Shown: piece after piece, positions 35,415 through 44,384 of the stretch
Position numbering within the stretch: position 1 is the first letter of the stretch
How the letters are laid out: each line of letters opens with the position of its first letter
Assembly (NCBI RefSeq): GCF_000230835.1
Contig: NZ_CM001240.1
Location: forward strand, 5,048,779 to 5,112,778
Direction of reading: 5' to 3'
Source of the DNA: Clostridium sp. DL-VIII
Lineage (GTDB): Bacteria; Bacillota; Clostridia; Clostridiales; Clostridiaceae
Length of the DNA stretch: 64,000 bases
Notes under the pieces: model-generated
What the model was told of the DNA's origin: nothing
The model's database searches: none
The model's input: the letters and a program-made list of their open reading frames with translations, nothing else
Program-made: the position numbers and the translations under genes

Positions 35415-36972
35415 TTTTTTCACCTTCCTTATTTTCCTTCTTAGGTGTTTTCTTTGAACCCATAAATAAAGCTAAAAATATAGCTAGAAATATTATAACA
35501 ACAGTCACCATAACCGAATAAGCCATAGCATCTGTATATGCCTGCCCTTGAATCATCTTTCCTATATATGATAACGCAGACGCTTTAGCAGTATTTGGAT
35601 CCATTCCTGTGCCCATAAATGCTCTTGCGAATGTATTTATTGTATCATTAGATGTTTTATTATATACATTAATTTGTTCTGCTAGTTTTGCATAATTATA
35701 ATCATTTCTTCCTTGTATAATAGTAGACATTAATGTAACACTAACTGAACTTGCTATCTGCCTTATTGTATTAGAAAGAGCTGATGCTCTGCTGATTAAA
35801 TGACTTGGTACTACATTCATTCCACTAGTACTTATTGGCATCATACTTAATCCAATTCCAACAGATCTTATGCAATTAAGGATAACTATGCTTTCTTTAC
35901 TAGAATTCATATTTATAGCAAGTGCAAGCTCATATGAAGCTCCAGCAAGTATTATAAGTCCAGGTACAACCAGAGCCTTTACTCCAACTTTATTCATAAG
36001 ATTACCGCTTACCGGCATCATTACTCCCATTACTAAAGCTCCAGGTAACATGATTAATCCAGATTGCATAGCTGTATACCCTCTTACATTTTGCAAGAAT
36101 AGAGGTAATACATAGACTCCTCCCATCATCGCCAATGTTAAGACACTTGTTATAATCTGACTTATTGAGAATTCAAACAGCTTAAATACTCTTAAATCTA
36201 AAAGTGGACTTGGATGAGTTAATTCATTTGCAACAAATAGTACTAAACTTAGACATCCAAGAGTCATCAAGATTGGATTCTCAAGTTTTGACCAGTCAAT
36301 TGATGATCCTTCACCAAGAACATATAATACACTTACTAGACCTATAGTGGACGATAAGAATCCAATTATATCAAAAGCCTTAAACGGCTTCCTTTCTGAA
36401 CCTTTTAATAAAATCGTAGCTAATATTACTCCAACTATTCCAACTGGAACATTAACATTAAAAATAAGTCTCCAGTCCATCTTCTCAATAATATATCCAC
36501 CTAATGTTGGTCCTATAGCAGGAGCCGCCATAGCTGCTATCCCCCAGAAGCCAAGAGCTAATCCTATTTTTTCTCTAGGGAATATTTGATATATTATGGA
36601 CATTCCTACTGGCATTATCATTCCTCCACCAATGGCTTGGATTATACGAAATACTATCATACTAGTATTGCTCCAAGAGATACCACAAAGCATAGAACCA
36701 ACTGTAAACATAGCCAAAGCGAATACATATATTCTCTTAGCTCCTAAAATTTCCTGTAAATATCCTGTAAGAGGTATAATAGCACCGAGTGCTAAAGTAT
36801 AAGCCGTCAATACCCACTTTATATCATCTAAAGATACTCCAAAAACAGCCATCATTTTAGGAAGAGCAATATTTACTATACTACTATCAAGTATAGACAT
36901 AAAAGTACCTATTATAACTACACCTAATGCTAACCAACTACTTGCTAATGACTCATTATTACTCTCTCCCAT
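35380..36972 (-). CDS. DHA2-family drug exporter (EmrB/QacA-like)
   Basis: This 530-residue proton-driven exporter has 14 predicted membrane helices. The motifs SILDSSIVNIALPKMM in helix 1, ILGAKRIYVFAL after helix 2, and GIAAMAAPAIGPTLGGYI in helix 5 (the antiporter motif C) place it in DHA2. It lies 14 bases after a membrane-fusion protein gene, as in emrAB, and before its MarR regulator. The polar tail after the last helix overlaps the regulator gene. Confidence 0.9.
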   Translation of the reverse strand: MGESNNESLASSWLALGVVIIGTFMSILDSSIVNIALPKMMAVFGVSLDDIKWVLTAYTLALGAIIPLTGYLQEILGAKRIYVFALAMFTVGSMLCGISWSNTSMIVFRIIQAIGGGMIMPVGMSIIYQIFPREKIGLALGFWGIAAMAAPAIGPTLGGYIIEKMDWRLIFNVNVPVGIVGVILATILLKGSERKPFKAFDIIGFLSSTIGLVSVLYVLGEGSSIDWSKLENPILMTLGCLSLVLFVANELTHPSPLLDLRVFKLFEFSISQIITSVLTLAMMGGVYVLPLFLQNVRGYTAMQSGLIMLPGALVMGVMMPVSGNLMNKVGVKALVVPGLIILAGASYELALAINMNSSKESIVILNCIRSVGIGLSMMPISTSGMNVVPSHLISRASALSNTIRQIASSVSVTLMSTIIQGRNDYNYAKLAEQINVYNKTSNDTINTFARAFMGTGMDPNTAKASALSYIGKMIQGQAYTDAMAYSVMVTVVIIFLAIFLALFMGSKKTPKKENKEGEKNESTGGVLVSE

Positions 36973-36986
36973 TACAGATCACCTCA

Positions 36987-37640
36987 TTATTTAATATGAA
37001 TTTTAATAACTGCATTAGTTCCTGGAAGAATCTTTTCACCAGAATCATCAATCGAGATTTTTACTGGTACTTTTTGTACTACCTTTGTAAAGGTACCACT
37101 TGTTGATGATGGTAACAGCGATATAGCTGAATTGGATATCTCGCCTATAGTTTTAACTTTTCCCTTAAACTTTTCTGATCCAAATTGATCTATACTTATA
37201 TCAACTGGTTGTCCAACTTTTACTCCTGAAAGCTTTGTTTCTTCTATATTAGCAGTTATATATATCTCTTTAGGATCTACTAGAGTAAATAACGCTTGAC
37301 TATTTGAAAAAATTTCCCCAACCTCGCCTTGCTTTTTTACTACTATACCATCCATAGGCGCTCTAACTAAAGACTGTTCTACACTTGTATCTGGAAGACC
37401 ATTCATATCCTGACGAGCCAGTATTTCATTTTTTGTAACTACATCTCCTTCATCAACGTTAAGCTCTAATAACTTACCTGAAATTTGTGGAATTACATTT
37501 ACAAAATCTGCATTAATTTTTGCGTCTTCTGTAGAAACATAATATGTATTTTCATACCAATAATAAAAACCTATACTACCTAATGCTACTACAATCGCTA
37601 TTAAAATTCCAATAATTAACATTTTACGTTTTCCATTCAT
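36987..37640 (-). CDS. Short membrane-fusion adaptor (HlyD/EmrA-like)
   Basis: This 217-residue adaptor has one N-terminal membrane helix (residues 7-27), then YYVSTEDAKINADFVNVIPQ and VRAPMDGIVVKKQGEVGEIF, the two halves of the lipoyl-like barrel. The coiled-coil hairpin that normally lies between them is missing, so it is about half the length of EmrA. That fits a cell with no outer membrane. It sits between a second, longer adaptor gene and the DHA2 exporter gene. Confidence 0.87.
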   Translation of the reverse strand: MNGKRKMLIIGILIAIVVALGSIGFYYWYENTYYVSTEDAKINADFVNVIPQISGKLLELNVDEGDVVTKNEILARQDMNGLPDTSVEQSLVRAPMDGIVVKKQGEVGEIFSNSQALFTLVDPKEIYITANIEETKLSGVKVGQPVDISIDQFGSEKFKGKVKTIGEISNSAISLLPSSTSGTFTKVVQKVPVKISIDDSGEKILPGTNAVIKIHIK

Positions 37641-37659
37641 ATCAAAGTCACCTCTTTCC

Positions 37660-38652
37660 TTATTCCTTTAGTCCAATTTCTGCAAACATACCAGGTTTTA
37701 ATAATGAATTTGGATCTGATAAACTTACCTTGACTAAAACATTATTACTTTGGGAATTTAATTTTGAATTTATAACTGCTATTTTCCCTTCAAATTCAGT
37801 ATCTCCTACTTCCGATACTCTAACAGTCACATCGCTTCCCTCTTTTAATTGATTTGCAATCTCTAAAGGCACGTATGCATTTACTACTAGTGCATTGGGA
37901 TCAGATATTGAAGCAAGAGCTGCCCCTGGCGATGCCATCTCACCTACATTAATACTTTTAGCAGTAACCTTCCCTGAAATTGGTGATGTGATAGTTGCAT
38001 TATCTAAAGCGGTTTGGGCAGTTTTTAAAGCTGCTTGTGCTTGTTCTACTTGTGCTTTAAAAACATCAATACTAGTTTCTGTTGCACCATCTTGCAGCAT
38101 CTTCAATTGATCTTGAGATGATTTTTGTTGAGCTTCTGCAGCTGAAAGCTGTTGATCAGCAGTTTCAAGCTGCTGTTGTGTAGCCGCGCCTGCATCTACT
38201 AAAGATTTCGTACGATCATAGTTCTTTTTTGCAATATCGTAACTTTTATTTGCACTATCTAAGGCTGCCTGTGCTTGTTCAATTTGTTCTGGTCTTGTAC
38301 TATTCATTGCATTAACCAAACTCGCATTTGCAGTATTTACCGCTGCCTGTGCCTGATTTACTTGGGATTGTAAATCTGTTGTATCTAATTTAACAATTAC
38401 ATCTCCTGCATTTACATTTGAACCAACATCAACTAATACCTCTGAAACCCTTGCTGAAATTTTTGAGGCTATGTTTACCTGATCATTTGAGTCAATTTTA
38501 CCAGCCATAATATATTTAACCTTAACCTGCTCATCTGTTGTTGTTTGCGCAGTAATTTGTGAGTTAGTTTTTGTACCTGTGGTATTGGCAGCCGAACTGC
38601 ATCCACTAAGTATCATCGCCGCAACTAAACAAACTAACATAGTCTTTTTCAT
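37660..38652 (-). CDS. Lipoprotein membrane-fusion adaptor (MacA/AcrA-like)
   Basis: This 330-residue adaptor starts MKKTMLVCLVAAMILSGC, a lipoprotein signal with Cys18 as the lipid site. The mature part has a lipoyl half (VGSNVNAGDVIVKLD), a long Ala/Gln-rich coiled-coil hairpin (about residues 85-205), the second lipoyl half (ATITSPISGKVTAKSINVGE), and a beta-barrel. The ATG at 38652 has GGAGG 7 bases upstream; the frame extends further up through the promoter but that part is not coding. It is the first gene of the MarR-controlled operon. Confidence 0.88.
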   Translation of the reverse strand: MKKTMLVCLVAAMILSGCSSAANTTGTKTNSQITAQTTTDEQVKVKYIMAGKIDSNDQVNIASKISARVSEVLVDVGSNVNAGDVIVKLDTTDLQSQVNQAQAAVNTANASLVNAMNSTRPEQIEQAQAALDSANKSYDIAKKNYDRTKSLVDAGAATQQQLETADQQLSAAEAQQKSSQDQLKMLQDGATETSIDVFKAQVEQAQAALKTAQTALDNATITSPISGKVTAKSINVGEMASPGAALASISDPNALVVNAYVPLEIANQLKEGSDVTVRVSEVGDTEFEGKIAVINSKLNSQSNNVLVKVSLSDPNSLLKPGMFAEIGLKE

Positions 38653-38682
38653 ATTACCCCTCCATTTGTAAATTATTTCCGT

Positions 38683-38710
38683 ACATATTGTTCGTGTACT
38701 AACAGTATGT
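38683..38710. promoter_or_regulatory. Likely MarR operator at the efflux operon start
   Basis: ACATATTGTT (38683-38692) and AACAGTATGT (38701-38710) are inverted with one mismatch and an 8-base spacer. The site lies just downstream of the -10 box, where a bound repressor would block initiation. A further half-site, CATATTGTTC, lies at 38741-38750 beside the -35. Confidence 0.75.
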
Positions 38711-38739
38711 ATTATACAATGATTTGTTTTTATATTCAA
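38711..38739 (-). promoter_or_regulatory. Promoter of the efflux operon
   Basis: On the minus strand TTGAAT (38734-38739), a 17-base spacer and TATAAT (38711-38716) form a near-consensus sigma-A promoter, about 60 bases before the lipoprotein adaptor gene. Confidence 0.88.
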
Positions 38740-38846
38740 GCATATTGTTCCACTTTTTTATACAAATTTATTTACTTTCTTCTGATAACATTTACAAAAA
38801 AATTATGTTTACGATATCATTATAAAGCCTAATTATAATTTTAAAC

Positions 38847-38907
38847 AAAAAATAATGAAAGAAACTTATATTCTTCATTGAAGCTTAAGTTTCTTCCATT
38901 ATTTTTT
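38847..38907. terminator. Terminator after the 39 kb methyltransferase gene
   Basis: The 22-base arms 38847-38868 and 38886-38907 pair almost fully and are flanked by A-runs and T-runs, so the hairpin can act on either strand. It lies after the methyltransferase and before the efflux promoter. Confidence 0.85.
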
Positions 38908-38979
38908 AACAAATACAATAAAATTTTCAAATAACTTATACACTTATTAAATCTTCTCCATATCCAATACAAATTCAAA

Positions 38980-39606
38980 TTATTTTATTGCTGTAGCCAA
39001 GAATATACCTGTCTTTGTGTAATCTCCTTCACTCGATATCCCTATTGCCTTTAATTCTGTATCTTCTATCTCAATTTCTTTAAAATTAGCATCTTTGAGC
39101 CATTCCTTTATTTCATTTTCACTAAATCCAAGCCATTCATCATGCATTTCTTCTTTAGCCCATTCACCGTTATGCTTATAAACATCTGAAATTACTATTT
39201 TCCCTCCTTTTTTCAATACTCTATGCATCTCTTTTATGCTCTTATTAGGATTTATTATATGATGAAGAGCCATATTTATAGTTATCGCATCTAATGACTC
39301 ATCAAATAAAACCAACTCATCTAATGTAGATTTTATTGGATACACATTATTAAAATTTTGTTTAGTTATTTCCTTCTTTAATTCTCTAAGCATATTCAAC
39401 GACTGATCTATTGCAAAAACAATACTTGGATTTTGTTCTGCAAGTCCTAATGAAATAAATCCTGTTCCACACCCTAAATCTCCTATCACTTTATTTCTCA
39501 CATCTAACTTCTGTATTATTTTTTCTTTTACTTCATCCTTAAAGTATTCACTCCGCATTTTATTCCAATTTAATGCTACGTTATCAAAGTATTCTCTTGA
39601 ATTCAT
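38980..39606 (-). CDS. Class I SAM-dependent methyltransferase
   Basis: This 208-residue methyltransferase has motif I VIGDLGCGTGFISLGLAE (about residues 40-57), an acidic residue at FAIDQS, and LDAITINMALHHI followed by HRVLKKGGKIVISDV, as in the UbiE/ArsM-like group. The substrate is unknown. It is a single-gene transcript with RBS AAGGGG upstream and a strong terminator after it. Confidence 0.82.
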   Translation of the reverse strand: MNSREYFDNVALNWNKMRSEYFKDEVKEKIIQKLDVRNKVIGDLGCGTGFISLGLAEQNPSIVFAIDQSLNMLRELKKEITKQNFNNVYPIKSTLDELVLFDESLDAITINMALHHIINPNKSIKEMHRVLKKGGKIVISDVYKHNGEWAKEEMHDEWLGFSENEIKEWLKDANFKEIEIEDTELKAIGISSEGDYTKTGIFLATAIK

Positions 39607-39811
39607 TGTATTTCCCCTTTTTTCTCATTGCTTTTTATAAAGTTAATTACACTTTTTTGTAACTTGAAGCGAAGAACAATATCTAAAGCTTATTTACTTT
39701 CACTTCTTTTTTATATAATTCATATATATTTACTTGGTTATATTTATACATTATGCATTAGTCTAATTATTGTTCCTGCATTTTATAATTTCTATCCTAT
39801 TTTATAATGAT

Positions 39812-39846
39812 AAAACCATGTAGCTATATATTAACTACATGGTTTT
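39812..39846. terminator. Intrinsic terminator of the repeat-protein gene
   Basis: AAAACCATGTAG (39812-39823) and its complement (39835-39846) form a 12-bp stem flanked by A/T-rich tails. It ends the two-component/repeat-protein operon. Between 39607 and 39811 no gene was seen. Confidence 0.85.
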
Positions 39847-39866
39847 ATTGATTCATTTTTATCAAG

Positions 39867-40505
39867 TTATTCCGCTATGGTTGTTGTATTTGATCTTTGC
39901 TTACTCGCTTTAATTTTTTCTCTTATTTGTTTATTAGTTAGACCATTAACATCTATACCAATCTTTTCTGCCTTTTCTTTAAGCTTATCAGTTACACTTT
40001 GTTTTTTAGTTTCTCTAGCGGCTTTTATCTTTGCCATTGCATCTTCCTTTGATAAGCCAGTAATATCTACGCCTAACTTTGCTGCTTCTGCTTCCCTTAT
40101 TTTATCCCTTGCCTGCTCACCTGTTAAGCCTGTAATATCTATACCAAGTTTAGCAGCCCTTTGTGTTAATTTTTCAGTCACTGCTTGTTTTTTAGCTTCT
40201 TTAGCTGCTTTTATTTTTGCGTTAGCATCTTCTTTTGATAAACCTGAAATGTCTACCCCCAGCTTTGCTGCCTCTGCTTCTCTTATTTTTTCTCTTGCCT
40301 GCTCATTTGTCATCCCTGTAATATCTATTCCTAATTTTGCTGCTTTTTTTGCAAGTTTTTCTTGTTTACTTACTTGATTTGTTTGACTTTGTGCTACAGT
40401 AGCTGTTTGATTTTGAGAAGTAATAGTATCTGCAAATGCTGGAATAATACTTGATATTCCAATTATTGCTGCAACAGCTATCCCTAATATTTTTTTCTTT
40501 TTCAT
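39867..40505 (-). CDS. Secreted protein with tandem LGIDITGL repeats
   Basis: This 212-residue protein starts MKKKKILGIAVAAIIG, with a cleavable signal peptide ending near PAFA. The rest is made of tandem repeats: a 66-residue unit, AAKLGIDITG...KIREAE plus AAKLGVDISGLSKEDA...KIKAA and a basic linker, occurs twice and a diverged half copy ends the protein. Five LG(I/V)D-(I/V) cores are visible. The ATG at 40505 is 9 bases from AAAGGAG. It follows a sensor kinase gene by 100 bases, so it may be a product or partner of that system at the cell surface. Its function is unknown. Confidence 0.75.
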   Translation of the reverse strand: MKKKKILGIAVAAIIGISSIIPAFADTITSQNQTATVAQSQTNQVSKQEKLAKKAAKLGIDITGMTNEQAREKIREAEAAKLGVDISGLSKEDANAKIKAAKEAKKQAVTEKLTQRAAKLGIDITGLTGEQARDKIREAEAAKLGVDITGLSKEDAMAKIKAARETKKQSVTDKLKEKAEKIGIDVNGLTNKQIREKIKASKQRSNTTTIAE

Positions 40506-40605
40506 ATTCATTCTCTCCTTTAACTTTATTATATATTTACAAATCAGCCTTAGTTGATTACAAATATATAATAAGGTTCTTTTGTGAAATTTATGTGAAA
40601 TATAA

Positions 40606-42024
40606 TTAAAAATCAGAGCCAGGTAATTCAATATAAAAAATGACACCTTCAGTTACATTTTCCACACAGGCCATTCCACCATGTAATTGCACTATTAATT
40701 TTACTAATGATAAACCAATTCCATGTCCTCCATATTTTCTTGACCTTGCTTTATCTACTTTATAACACACATCCCAGATTTTGCACATCTCTTTTTCCGG
40801 TATATTATCTCCCGTATTAAAAACACTTATTCTTATTTTATCCTCTTTTTTTCCACAAGTTACATTGATTAATCTTTTCCTTGATACATGATTAATTGCA
40901 TTTGTAATAAAGTTATTAACAGCTTTTTCAAGCATATCTTCATCTGCACAAACTTTGTAATTTTTCATACAATCTAAGTTGAAATCAATATTTTTTTCAT
41001 CAAATATCGGCCTAAAGCGTTCCTCAATTTTAGTTAAAAATTCATAAATATCGAAAGTCGTTAGATTTAACTCAGTCATTCCACCTTCAATCATAGAATA
41101 GTCTAAAAGTTCTTTAATTAGCGCATCCATTCTATCACATTCTTCTGCTAAAATTGTACAGTATTTATCCATTTTTTCTTTATCATTAACCACTCCATAT
41201 TTTAAGCCTTCTGAATATCCTTTAATTATTCCTATTGGTGTTTTTAATTCATGAGACATATTTCTTATAAGTTCTTTTTTCCTTTGCACATCTTTCTTTA
41301 ACTCATCTATGCTTTTATTCAACTTTTCAGAAATTTTATTTATACTATCCCCCAACCTTCCAATTTCATCTTCTGAATTTACTTTTACAACCTTATCAAA
41401 CTTAAGATTAGATATATTTTCTGCAACTTTACTCATCTCTATAATTGGTTTCGTAATTTTATTAGAGAAAATAAGTATAAATATCGTACCAATAAATATC
41501 ACTATAAATCCTGCTATTATATAAAACTCATTTGCTATTACAACGCTTTCATGTATACTTTTAAAAGATTTTTTTAAAATAATAAAGTCATTATCATTTA
41601 TTTGAGAAATAAAAACCAATTTTGTTCTTTGCTCATTATCCTTTTCATCAATATAATAAACATATTTCTTTTTTGAAATTTTTTTCTCATAGTCTGAAAT
41701 GCTTTTTTTTATTTCTTTAGTTAATCCTTTTTCTTCATCAGCGGATTTTGAGTAAAGCGAATTATATTTCATATTATAATTTTTATCAATAATTATGGTA
41801 TTTATATTATCTACATTTTGTACGCTATCAGCATATTCATAGTTATTACCTTTACTGCTAGCATATTCTTCTTTGATTTTTTGACTTATTGATACTAAAT
41901 TTCCTCTATTCTTATAAATATAATATGATTGTAAGAATACCGAATTTAAAAGTATTCCACTTAAAATTAAAGAAACCATAAGTATCAAAAAAATTATAGA
42001 CATTTTTGTTTTAATTGTTTTCAT
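40606..42024 (-). CDS. Sensor histidine kinase
   Basis: This 472-residue kinase has a membrane helix at 10-31, an extracellular domain at about 32-165, a second helix at 167-187, a HAMP domain to about 240, the phospho-acceptor His258 in NMSHELKTPIGIIKGYS, and an ATP domain with KAVNNFITNAINHV (N box), ISVFNTGDNIPE (G1) and YGGHGIGLSLVK (G2). It overlaps the regulator gene by 14 bases. The ligand of the extracellular domain is unknown. Confidence 0.92.
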   Translation of the reverse strand: MKTIKTKMSIIFLILMVSLILSGILLNSVFLQSYYIYKNRGNLVSISQKIKEEYASSKGNNYEYADSVQNVDNINTIIIDKNYNMKYNSLYSKSADEEKGLTKEIKKSISDYEKKISKKKYVYYIDEKDNEQRTKLVFISQINDNDFIILKKSFKSIHESVVIANEFYIIAGFIVIFIGTIFILIFSNKITKPIIEMSKVAENISNLKFDKVVKVNSEDEIGRLGDSINKISEKLNKSIDELKKDVQRKKELIRNMSHELKTPIGIIKGYSEGLKYGVVNDKEKMDKYCTILAEECDRMDALIKELLDYSMIEGGMTELNLTTFDIYEFLTKIEERFRPIFDEKNIDFNLDCMKNYKVCADEDMLEKAVNNFITNAINHVSRKRLINVTCGKKEDKIRISVFNTGDNIPEKEMCKIWDVCYKVDKARSRKYGGHGIGLSLVKLIVQLHGGMACVENVTEGVIFYIELPGSDF

Positions 42025-42697
42025 ATTCTTCTACCTCAAACATATATCCACTTCCTCTTACTGTTTTTATACAATTCCCTCGAGTTAAAAGTTTTGCTCT
42101 TAACGTTTTTATATGAGTATCGATAGTTCTTATATCTCCTTCAAAATCATACCCCCATACTTTATCCAATATTTGCTCTCTTATTAATACTTTATTGGTA
42201 TTCTTAACCAAAAAATTTAGAAGACTGTATTCCTTAGGATTTAACTTAATTTCCTCGTCACCTATTGTTACCTTATGCGTCTCCTGATTTATCTTTATTC
42301 CTCCTATGTTTATTTCATTAGAATAATTCTTTCTTATCTTCTTCACTATATTATTAAGACGCGCAATAAACACCTCGTAACTAAATGGTTTTGAAATATA
42401 ATCATCCGCGCCCTTTTTCAATCCCAAGACTTCATGTTTTTCATCTCCTAATGCTGTCAGCATAATTACCGGCACATCAGAATGCTCCCTAATTTCGTTA
42501 AGTACTTCCCAACCATCATATACAGGCATCATTACATCTAGTATTATCAAATCAATATCACTAGAACTAAAAAATATGTCAATTGCTTCTTTTCCATCAC
42601 CCGCTTCGATTGGAAGATATCCTTCTTTTTTTACTATATCGCAAACAAGATCTCTAAATATATTATCATCTTCTGCTATTAGAATCTTTATATTCAT
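42011..42697 (-). CDS. OmpR-family response regulator
   Basis: This 228-residue regulator has a receiver domain with phospho-acceptor Asp54 (LIILDVMMP), acidic pocket AEDDN, Thr/Lys switch residues (MLTAL and ISKPF), and a C-terminal winged helix ending KTVRGSGYMFEV. It is the first gene of the regulator-kinase-repeat protein set. Confidence 0.93.
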   Translation of the reverse strand: MNIKILIAEDDNIFRDLVCDIVKKEGYLPIEAGDGKEAIDIFFSSSDIDLIILDVMMPVYDGWEVLNEIREHSDVPVIMLTALGDEKHEVLGLKKGADDYISKPFSYEVFIARLNNIVKKIRKNYSNEINIGGIKINQETHKVTIGDEEIKLNPKEYSLLNFLVKNTNKVLIREQILDKVWGYDFEGDIRTIDTHIKTLRAKLLTRGNCIKTVRGSGYMFEVEEYENN

Positions 42698-42764
42698 AAA
42701 CTCACCATCCTAAATTATTATAAATAGCTAAATTAGTATGCTTTTTACTATACTCTATAATAAA

Positions 42765-42801
42765 AAAAGCAGGTTAAGACTTTTAATCTAAACCTGCTTT
42801 T
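42765..42801 (-). terminator. Intrinsic terminator of the L,D-transpeptidase gene
   Basis: AAAAGCAGGTT (42765-42775) pairs with 42791-42801, and the minus strand continues into a T-run. It separates the transpeptidase from the two-component operon. Confidence 0.9.
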
Positions 42802-42879
42802 ATATTAGCATAACTTTACATATCTATACCATTTAATAGTATTAAGATTTTATTAATAAAATATAAATCAAATAATTCC

Positions 42880-44268
42880 TTACTCATTATATACTACAAT
42901 TGGAGTTCCTGGCTCAATATTTTCAAATATTGTTTTAGCTACACCAGGTATTGAATTTACGCAACCATGGGAACCACTTGACATATAAATATTCCCACCA
43001 AATGTAGATCTCCAGCTTGCATCATGAATTCCAATATTCCCATTAAAAGGCATCCAATATTCTACTGGTGAGACGTAATCCTCACCTTTTAAAGTTGCAT
43101 TTTTCTCTTTGTAATTCAAAACATAGGTACCTGCTGGTGTTCCTGTATTATTGCTTACATTACCTGTAACAACATCCCCTTCTACAACTAAAGCTCCATT
43201 TTTATAAAACCATTCATGCTGCTTTGTTAGATTTACTTCTACATATGTATTTCCAACATCATTACTGCCTTTAACAAATGCTTTTTGTGCATAGGCTGGT
43301 TCCTTTGTTACATCTTGTCCGCCTTTTATGGCTTCTATTAAATCCTTAACCTCTTTAGATTTATCTACAATCCATCCATAATTTCCACCACTTACTTGTA
43401 CTGTTTTTTGTGTAGCTGTCACAAAATTTCTTGTATTTCCAAAGGTATTGTAAATTCCAGCCAATTTGTCTACATAACTCCTAACCTTATTTTCGTCAAA
43501 TGTAACATCTAAATCATCATTAACGCTAAGCCAATTATGTATTGTAGAACCATCTACGACCTCTTTCTTATCATTAGAATCATAAGTAATAGTTAATCCT
43601 GCATATTTATTAAGAAGATCTTTAGTATCTAAAGTTTTCTGTGATTTTGAAGTATATTTAGGATTCTCGTAACTATTATCTGTATCTAAGCTTATGGACG
43701 TCTTTCCACTAAGTACAGCATCTGCTATATTATCGTGTAACGAATCTTTATTTATTTTATTCCCCAAAACCTCATCTACAATTTCAAAGCTTCCATCTTT
43801 ATATTCAAAACTTGCATTTTGAGGATTAGTCACCTTTTTAGTATTAACACAAGATAAATTATTAATTGATTTATTTAATAAATCTTCATCATATGAAATT
43901 ATTTCAGGTGTCGCAGAATCATTTTTCTTAAAAATCGTAGAAATCCATGTGAAAGGATTTTGATCTTTTTTTATGTCCTTAATCTTATCTAGATCATATT
44001 TAAGCCCAATATCTGTACCTTTGACTTCTTCCTTTGTATCTCCTCGTTCATCTAATTCGAGTTTATAACTCTGCATCTGAGAAGATAGTTCTTTCTGGGC
44101 TTCATCAACACTTTTCCCCCCCACATTAACACCATTAATTTTGGTTCCTAAATTAAAGTGATTAACTGAATAAAGTGCTACTCCCAAATACATAGCAGCT
44201 AAACAACAAAGAGAAATCATAACTCCAGATACGAGTTTATTACGTTTATTTTGCCTTTTTTTTCTCAT
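42880..44268 (-). CDS. L,D-transpeptidase with YkuD domain
   Basis: This 462-residue cell-wall enzyme crosslinks peptidoglycan (3-3 links). It has a basic start, one membrane helix (about 14-34), two repeats of a PG_binding_4-type domain (about 40-330), and a C-terminal YkuD domain with the catalytic motif SHGCVN (His434, Cys436), preceded by GIHDASWRSTFGG. It is anchored by the N-terminal helix with the catalytic domain outside. It is a single-gene transcript. Confidence 0.92.
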   Translation of the reverse strand: MRKKRQNKRNKLVSGVMISLCCLAAMYLGVALYSVNHFNLGTKINGVNVGGKSVDEAQKELSSQMQSYKLELDERGDTKEEVKGTDIGLKYDLDKIKDIKKDQNPFTWISTIFKKNDSATPEIISYDEDLLNKSINNLSCVNTKKVTNPQNASFEYKDGSFEIVDEVLGNKINKDSLHDNIADAVLSGKTSISLDTDNSYENPKYTSKSQKTLDTKDLLNKYAGLTITYDSNDKKEVVDGSTIHNWLSVNDDLDVTFDENKVRSYVDKLAGIYNTFGNTRNFVTATQKTVQVSGGNYGWIVDKSKEVKDLIEAIKGGQDVTKEPAYAQKAFVKGSNDVGNTYVEVNLTKQHEWFYKNGALVVEGDVVTGNVSNNTGTPAGTYVLNYKEKNATLKGEDYVSPVEYWMPFNGNIGIHDASWRSTFGGNIYMSSGSHGCVNSIPGVAKTIFENIEPGTPIVVYNE

Positions 44269-44333
44269 CGTACTTACTCCCTTCCCGTACTATTATACTA
44301 GAAAACTTCATTTAATAACATATAATTTTTCTA

Positions 44334-44382
44334 AAAAAGCCACCAGAAATAGAAATCATGTTTCTACTTTTAGGCAGCTCCT
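44334..44382 (-). terminator. Terminator of the flavin amine oxidase gene
   Basis: An imperfect hairpin on the minus strand (GTAGAAA with TTTCTAT inside, AGC with GCT outside) is followed by six T's, directly after the oxidase stop. Confidence 0.65.
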
Positions 44383-44384
44383 TT

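Noticed and set aside
39877..40377. A 166-codon plus-strand frame opposite the repeat protein
   Set aside because: It is the antisense of the tandem repeats; the sense strand has a signal peptide and a good ribosome site.
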